In this document: positions 58,476 through 64,000 of the stretch, in pieces
How the letters are laid out: each line of letters begins with the position of its first letter
Numbering within the stretch: position 1 is the stretch's first letter
Notes under the pieces: generated by a model
What the model was told of the DNA's origin: nothing
The model's database searches: none
Seen by the model: the letters and a program-made list of their open reading frames with translations, nothing else
Assembly (NCBI RefSeq): GCF_015565955.1
Contig: NZ_CP064760.1
Coordinates: forward strand, 1,612,001 to 1,676,000
Reading direction: 5' to 3'
Length of the DNA: 64,000 bases
Origin: Microbacterium schleiferi
GTDB taxonomy: Bacteria; Actinomycetota; Actinomycetes; Actinomycetales; Microbacteriaceae
Position numbers and translations under genes: made by a program

Positions 58476-61400
58476 TCACTCGACCTGCCACGTGATTGTG
58501 ACACTGCCGTCCGAGCCGGCTTCCTGTTCGATCTCAGCACGCAGTTCCTCGAGCACGCCGCCGAGTTCCGCGACGGAGGCGGTGCGTCGGTGCTGCTGAC
58601 CCCCGGGTGGAGTCGGTGTCGGTCGCGGAACGGGTGCTTGAACCACGAGCGCGCGCGCCTTCGCCGCGACATCACGGAGGCGGGGCTCAAGCGGCACGAC
58701 CGACTCGTCGACGTTGGCGGCCTCACGCAACAATCCGAGTGCCGCCTCGAACCCAGCATCGCCGCGCGACTGCGCCGCCCGATGATCCCCCAGTCGAGGC
58801 CGGCCAGCTCACGGGAGAGTCGCTCGGCTGACCCGTGCGCACTCCCGAAGGCGGTGAGTTCGGCGGGAAGGTCGAAGGTGGCGAGTGTCTCGATCAGTGA
58901 CTTGTCGCCACTCGCAGATGACAGTGATTTGACGAGTTCCACGACACGACGGGAGGTGGCGAGACGGCCGGTCGCGCCGGTCTTGTCGATGCCGAGCATG
59001 TCGGCATGCGCCTCAAGCTGGCCGACCAGAGCGCCGATCTGGCTCCCCGCGAGCTGCGTGCGGATGACCCCAGCGAACCGCGAGACGGCGCGCGGAGTGA
59101 GGTTCACCTCACGCGCGACGCCGAAGACCGACCCGGCCCGCTCCGCAGCGAGGCTCCAGTCCGCCTCACTCGGCAGGTTCGCCTTCCGTGGAGTCGACCC
59201 GTCCGGCAGCGTGCCGATCGCGGGCGTGCCCGCGCCCGTGAACTCGTAGTTGCCGAGCAGCGCCCAAGTGATGAGGATCGCGTCTTGCATCCCCCTCGTC
59301 AGGCCCCAGGGGGCGAGCTTTGCACGCAGCCCCCCGACGGTGATCGCCGTGCCGAGCTCGCCCTCCCAACGAGCGAGGTTGGCGCCCCATCTGAAGTTCG
59401 CGGCGTCGACGACGAGCACGTTCTCGTTTCGTGCTCCGAGCCCGAGGGGCACGATGATGTCTTGCGCGAGTCGCTGCTCCACGGCGGCGAGTCCCTGCCG
59501 GCGGCCACCCGCCTCAACCGTCGAGGTGACGAGCGCGAGCGCCTCGCCGAGTCGGCGATCCGTGACCTCATCACTGCCGAGGTCGGGGTGCTCCGGGAAC
59601 TCATGCTTCCACGCCGTCTCCAGCGCATGCCGCAGACCGGTGAGCAGGGTGCCGGTCGGGGGCGGCGCGATCGTGAGCCCAGGTATCAGCGCGGAGTAGA
59701 TCTCGTTCCCGCCAAGATCGCTGCCGACATTCGCCTCGTCGGGAGCGTTGACGCCGTAGGCCTGCCGGAGCGCCACGGCCAGCACCTCTCGCAGCGTGCG
59801 CCGCTGGGATTCAAGTGTCTGGCGAGCGGGCCCACGATCAGCCTGGGCTAGGTGGTCGGCGTTCTGGTCGAAGCGACTGCCGGTGAGCAGATACTCGAGC
59901 AGCACAAGCTTGCCGAGGTCGCCTTGGCGCGCGTCGGAGAGGAAGTTCGGAATCCACGCGATGGTGTTCGCCGAGCGTCCGCCTTCGCGGAGCTTCCGGA
60001 GCCGTGCGACATCGTCGGCCGGTGAGTGGGTCCCGCTGTCGTAAGGGAAGTCGATGACGGCGTGCCACTCGCTGTCACCGTGGATGAGGTCGCTTTCGAG
60101 CACTTCGGCCTCATCGCGGACGTTGCCGAACTTCACCGTGACCGTGCGCTTGTGGCCACGCCAGACGTGCGGCAGTTGGCGTCCGACGAGATTGTCGGGC
60201 GGAAGCTGGAGCTCTTCGGCGATGAGCTTGCGGATGAGTTCCCGACGGGTCTGCTGGTTGTCTTCGGTGCGGACTCGGTCGAGGATCGAGTCGTAGTCGA
60301 CGCCGCTGAGGGTTGCGGTGATGATCGGGTCGGCCCCGTCGCCGATATGGATTTCGCCGAACTCGCCCGCCCAACCCCGCACGAGGCTAAGCACCTGCTC
60401 CGCCTCGGTGCCGGGGATAAAGGCGTCGATGGTGCCCCAATTCAGGGCCGCGAGCTTCGCTGCGGTGAGGTTTTCCAATGACTTCGCCTCGGGCGCGAGC
60501 GCGGCGATCAGCACGGTCTTCGCCAGCCGGTCTTCGGTGACGAACGCGTGGCCGCGAGGAAGCCCGGCGATGTCGCTCTCGGCGAGCCCGTGCTTGCGGA
60601 GCAGGTAGAGCAACATCTTCGTCCGGTAGAAGCGGGCGGAGATCGCGAAGTGCTGCTTCATCTCTTCGGTGAGCGGCTGCGAGCCGCCGAGCACCACAGG
60701 AGCGTAGAGGTCGCCGACGGGGATGACGTCCCGCACGAGCAAGCTGTCGCGGCCACGGCTGAGCAACTCGGCCATGAGCTTGAGCGCGGTGCGCTCGCGC
60801 TGCATCAGGCTGGAGAGGGCGACCATCGTGTCGACGAGTGCAGGGCTGAAAGGGTAGACATCAGCGAAGGCCCGCTCGTCGGAGTTCGCGTCATCGCTGA
60901 GCAGGTAACCCCACGCCGCATAGTCGCGCTTGACCTCGGTGAGCGCCTGGCTGAGCGTCGCAGCGGCGGCGGGTGAAACCGGCTGGAGGAGTCGTTGTTT
61001 GACGATCTTCGGCAGGTCGGCGGCCTGAAGTCGGATCTTCGAGAAGCGATCCTCCCAGTACTGGAAGAGCTGCCCCTGGGCGACCCGCTGCGCGCCCGCG
61101 ACATGCGAGCCGAGGAAGTCGCGCAGGTCGCGCTGCCGGGCGAGGAACGAGGCGATCGGGATCGGGAGGTTCGCGGCCGCATTCTCGGCGAGCTGCACGA
61201 CCTTCTCGATCTCACCCTGCACCCATGCCTGGTCGGCGAGGTGCTGGCCGAGCCAGAGTACGATCTCATCGATGAGGAAGACAAGCCCCTGATAGCCGAT
61301 CGACTTCGCGTGCGCAGTCAGCGACTGCAAGCCTTCCTTCATGGGCAGCCACTCACCGGAGCGTCCGTAGCCGCCAAAATAGGCGGCCACGAGGTCGCCG

Positions 61401-62056
61401 ACGAGCCGATCCCGATCCGCATGTCCGGGTGCTTCCGACGCGGCGGCGTCGAAGCTCGCCGCATCCCATGCTCCGCCGAGGTCGCCCCAGCCGGAGTCAC
61501 CGCTGCCGAGGCCCTCGAAGAAGGGCTCATCGCCCATGCGTGAGCGCAACCCTCGCGCGTCGGCGATCAGCGAGTCACTCGCGTGGAGCACCGGCGGAGG
61601 GGCGTCAGGGTGCCTGCGGGCCACGGTGTCGAGGTATCCGCCGAAGATCGCGTCCTCGAAGGAGCGCGCCCCGAGCAGGTTGTAGTCGAGCACGAGGAGA
61701 TTCCGCTCCAGCGTGTCCTGCCGGGCGGCGACGATAGGCGCGAGGCCAGGGATTTGCCGGGCGGGGATGCTGCCCGAGAGCAGCAGGTGGAGCACCGCCA
61801 TGTAGTGCGACTTGCCGGAACCGAACGAGCCATCGAGGAATGCGCCGCGGGAGGACTGCCCGCGCAGCGCGCTCGCGACGAGGTCGAGCCCATCGCCGAT
61901 CGCGCCCGCGATCGCGTCGGTGACGACGTAGTCCTTGATGGTCTGCTCGTGCCGGGCGACACCTTCGTCGAGCTTGATGACGAAGTCGGCGGCCTCGACC
62001 CGCTCGGGCAGGTGGATGAGGTCGCGCAGGGGCGAGTTCAGGGTGTACTCGGTCAT
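58476..62056 (-). CDS. pglY: BREX-2 PglY ATPase, broken by one-base deletion
   Basis: 1193 residues when repaired. Walker A is DGSFGSGKSHYMAVLH near residues 74-89, and LVFLIDEIVLWLGQH near 260 is the Walker B block. The rest is long and helical. The frame breaks near the C run 58787-58791, after LAGLDWG; one added base leads into DHRAAQSRGDAGFEAALGLLREAANVDE and gives exactly 1194 codons, ending VTITWQVE just before pglZ. Without repair it would run on inside pglZ to 58223 with nonsense sequence. The ATG overlaps the pglX stop by 4 nt. PglY is required with PglW, X and Z in Streptomyces Pgl. Confidence 0.9.
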
Positions 62057-64000
62057 GATGCGCTCCTCCTCCCGCGCGCGGGAGCCGCTGGCCGCCAGGC
62101 GGCGACGGCATCTCTGCCGAGGGCGAGTCGGCCGAGCAGCGTGGTGGTGATACCCGCGACTGCTGTGGCGGGGCTGACGCCGGTGCGGGCGTCCAACTCA
62201 TCGTGCCACTGCTTCAGCCACGGCTCGATCTCGATGAGCGCACCGACGAGCGGGATGACCTGCTCGTCGGGTGCCCCGGCACGCGACAGGTCGTTCGCAA
62301 GTCGGGCGATCGCCTGCCCGCGCTCGCCGTGATCCCACCCGGCCCACCCATACAGCTCGGTTGCGTCGTCGACGAGCTTGCTGCCGGGGAATGAGATGAA
62401 CCGCTCCTTCGGGACGTCCAGCTTGCCGCGCGCCGACCAGTACGACGTCCTGAGAAAATCTGCGGGCGCGTACTTGGGCGGCACCGGCACGTCGACACGT
62501 TCGCCGCGGTCCTCGGCTCGCTGCAACTCCCACGTGCGCTCCCATATCCGGAACTTCTCGATGCCGGATGGCTTGTACCTGAGCGCCGCGAGCCCCGGAA
62601 CGGCCTCACCCGCGAGGAGCTTGCCGACCTCAGCGGTGAGGTCGTAGTCCTGCGAACCGGTGTGGATGACCATCAGCTCACGGAACCGCTCGTCGCGCCG
62701 CAGCTCATCCGCAACCTGCGCGCCGGAGCGCACCACCGGGCGACCAGAGCCGTCATGCCACAGTTCGGGTGCTTCGAGACGGTCGAGAAGTGCGATCCTT
62801 ACGGCATCGGCGACAAGTTGATCCCAGCCTTGGGTCTCCCACTTCCGCTTGAAGTCCGGTGTTTCGAGCAGGCGGACGGATGAGTTCGCGTCGATTTCAG
62901 CGAGACGACGCTCTACAAGTTTCGCGTAGTCAACGTCCGCGAACTCAGGCACGGCATCCGTGGTCACGCTGGCAAACTCATCGAACCAGCGAGTTACGAG
63001 CTCACCGGCAGCCACTCGTCTGGCGAGCCCGATCTCTACGGGTCGTTCGCCGACCAACAACACCTGCTGAACCTGATCGGCAGATAGTGCCTCAAGCTCA
63101 GTAAGCCCGTACGCGTGGTAAGCCGCCCAATCGAGTTCTTCCTGAAGCGCGATCATCAGCGCGCGTATGTTCCACCAGCGCTCACCTGCACTTCTCAAGG
63201 CACCTGCGAGGCGCTCTGACGCTTCGAACGCGCTCGGCAACAAGCTCGCACTTTCCTGAGCCAGTTCGTCAAGTCGAGCTGCGTACTTCTTCAACGAGGT
63301 GGGTGTAAGAGGAAACTCATGGAGTTTCGTGGCTGTGAACTCATAGAAGTCGCGCCACTTCTCGTCCTTGCTACTGCCTCCGCCGGGGCCGCCCTTGTTG
63401 TGGCTGACCTGCTTGAGCCAGAAGCAGGCGACAGAGGAGTTGAGCACACCGAGCAGGTCGTAGTGGTCGTCCTCGGTCGCTCCCCCGGCAGCTTGATCAC
63501 GGGCGCGGACTTATTGAAGACTCCTGGCTCCCGTGTGAGAACGAAATGATTGTGCGTTGCAACGAAGGCGAACGTGATGAGACGATCCGAGTTGAGCCGC
63601 GGGTGATGAACAAAGGCATACTCACCCCACCACTGTCCCCGCTCGGTCGGAGTCTGCCCAAAATAGATCACCGCGTCAAGCGAGCTACGATACGGCCAAT
63701 AGCTTGCCGAGTTCCGCTTTGAATCCGGAACGAGGTAAGGGTTCAGCACCAGTCGAGAATCCTGCACACCCCAGTCGCGAACCCCCTGCCCTTCTACATA
63801 TGGACGCGCCGGGATGGACTCCCAGCGCATTGATCCGGTCGGAGAATCACGGACGTGAAAATCGTCCAACCCCGTTATCGCTACGAAGCCGATGTTCTCG
63901 GCGACGTGCCCGAGTGTCACGCTGCTACGGCGCTCAATGGACTCCTTCAGACCTGCCGCCCCGCCGCCCGAGAGCGACCACGGGAACACGGCGTAGGTCA
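62053..64000 (-). CDS. pglX: BREX-2 PglX adenine methyltransferase, C-terminal part; one-base deletion
   Basis: About the last 650 residues; the N-terminal methyltransferase core lies beyond 64000. The upstream part reads LKESIERRSSVTLGHVAENIGFVAITGLDDF and the downstream part LNSSVACFWLKQVSHNKGG, WFDEFASVTTDAVPEF and RLLETPDFKRKW, matching the target-recognition and C-terminal regions of PglX. The frames differ, with the break at the C run 63482-63486 (a G5 tract on the coding strand). One added G gives KLPGGATEDDHYDLLGVLNSSVACF. In Streptomyces coelicolor pglX is known to phase-vary by a G tract, so this may be real rather than error. It overlaps pglY by 4 nt. Confidence 0.88.

Overview
The window is high-GC actinobacterial chromosome, most likely Microbacteriaceae and probably Microbacterium or a close relative. 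This rests on recognisable proteins and gene order: DUF3000 with an HRDC ribonuclease D, dut-DUF3710-DUF3159 with DUF3093 and DUF4193 beside them, SepH, a sigA/HrdB-type sigma factor, DUF4191, and an lpdA-sucB pair. No search could be run, so the genus is an inference.

Positions 1-44753 are core chromosome. From left to right they hold: thrS (3' end cut by the window edge); a GmrSD-like type IV restriction gene; an unknown protein with a 2-oxoglutarate-oxygenase-like HxD...H...R pattern; tRNA genes Gly-Cys-Val on the minus strand and Val(CAC) on the plus strand; a MazF/PemK-like toxin; amt; zapE; a RibD-C reductase; an alpha/beta hydrolase; DUF3000-rnd; a thiolase/FadJ-like beta-oxidation pair; dxs; acnA; DUF3159-DUF3710-dut; DUF3093; DUF4193; sepH; a phosphodiesterase; convergent topoisomerase IV genes (parC, parE); a DUF7455 protein; an ATP-grasp enzyme; sigA with a CofE-like gene; PAC2; pepA-lpdA; sucB; DUF4191; RDD; and glnA.

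Positions of about 44750-64000 look like an acquired mobile defence island directly downstream of the glnA terminator. It carries an OLD-family nuclease, a small membrane protein, a 1181-residue MobF relaxase-helicase with candidate oriT hairpins, a SIR2-like effector, and most of a type 2 BREX (Pgl) operon on the minus strand in the order pglX (partial), pglY, pglZ, brxD, brxHI. The kinase gene pglW is expected just beyond position 64000. Adjacent BREX genes overlap by 4-8 nt or lie 2 nt apart, as in a translationally coupled operon.

Two points affect how the annotation is read. First, eight genes (dxs, parE, the cofE-like gene, pepA, a hypothetical membrane gene, glnA, pglY, pglX) are each broken by an apparent loss of one base in a G/C run. 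Adding one base restores a full-length product in each, and several are normally essential. I therefore treat them as one gene each with probable sequencing or assembly errors, not as pseudogenes. pglX is special because G-tract phase variation is known in Streptomyces pglX. Second, regulatory sites are readable: GTAAC-N6-GAAAC (GlnR-type) boxes lie upstream of both amt and glnA, a good DtxR/IdeR-type iron box and an 18-bp palindrome lie upstream of acnA, and several genes have a TANNNT -10 element exactly 6 nt before the start codon, which predicts leaderless mRNAs.
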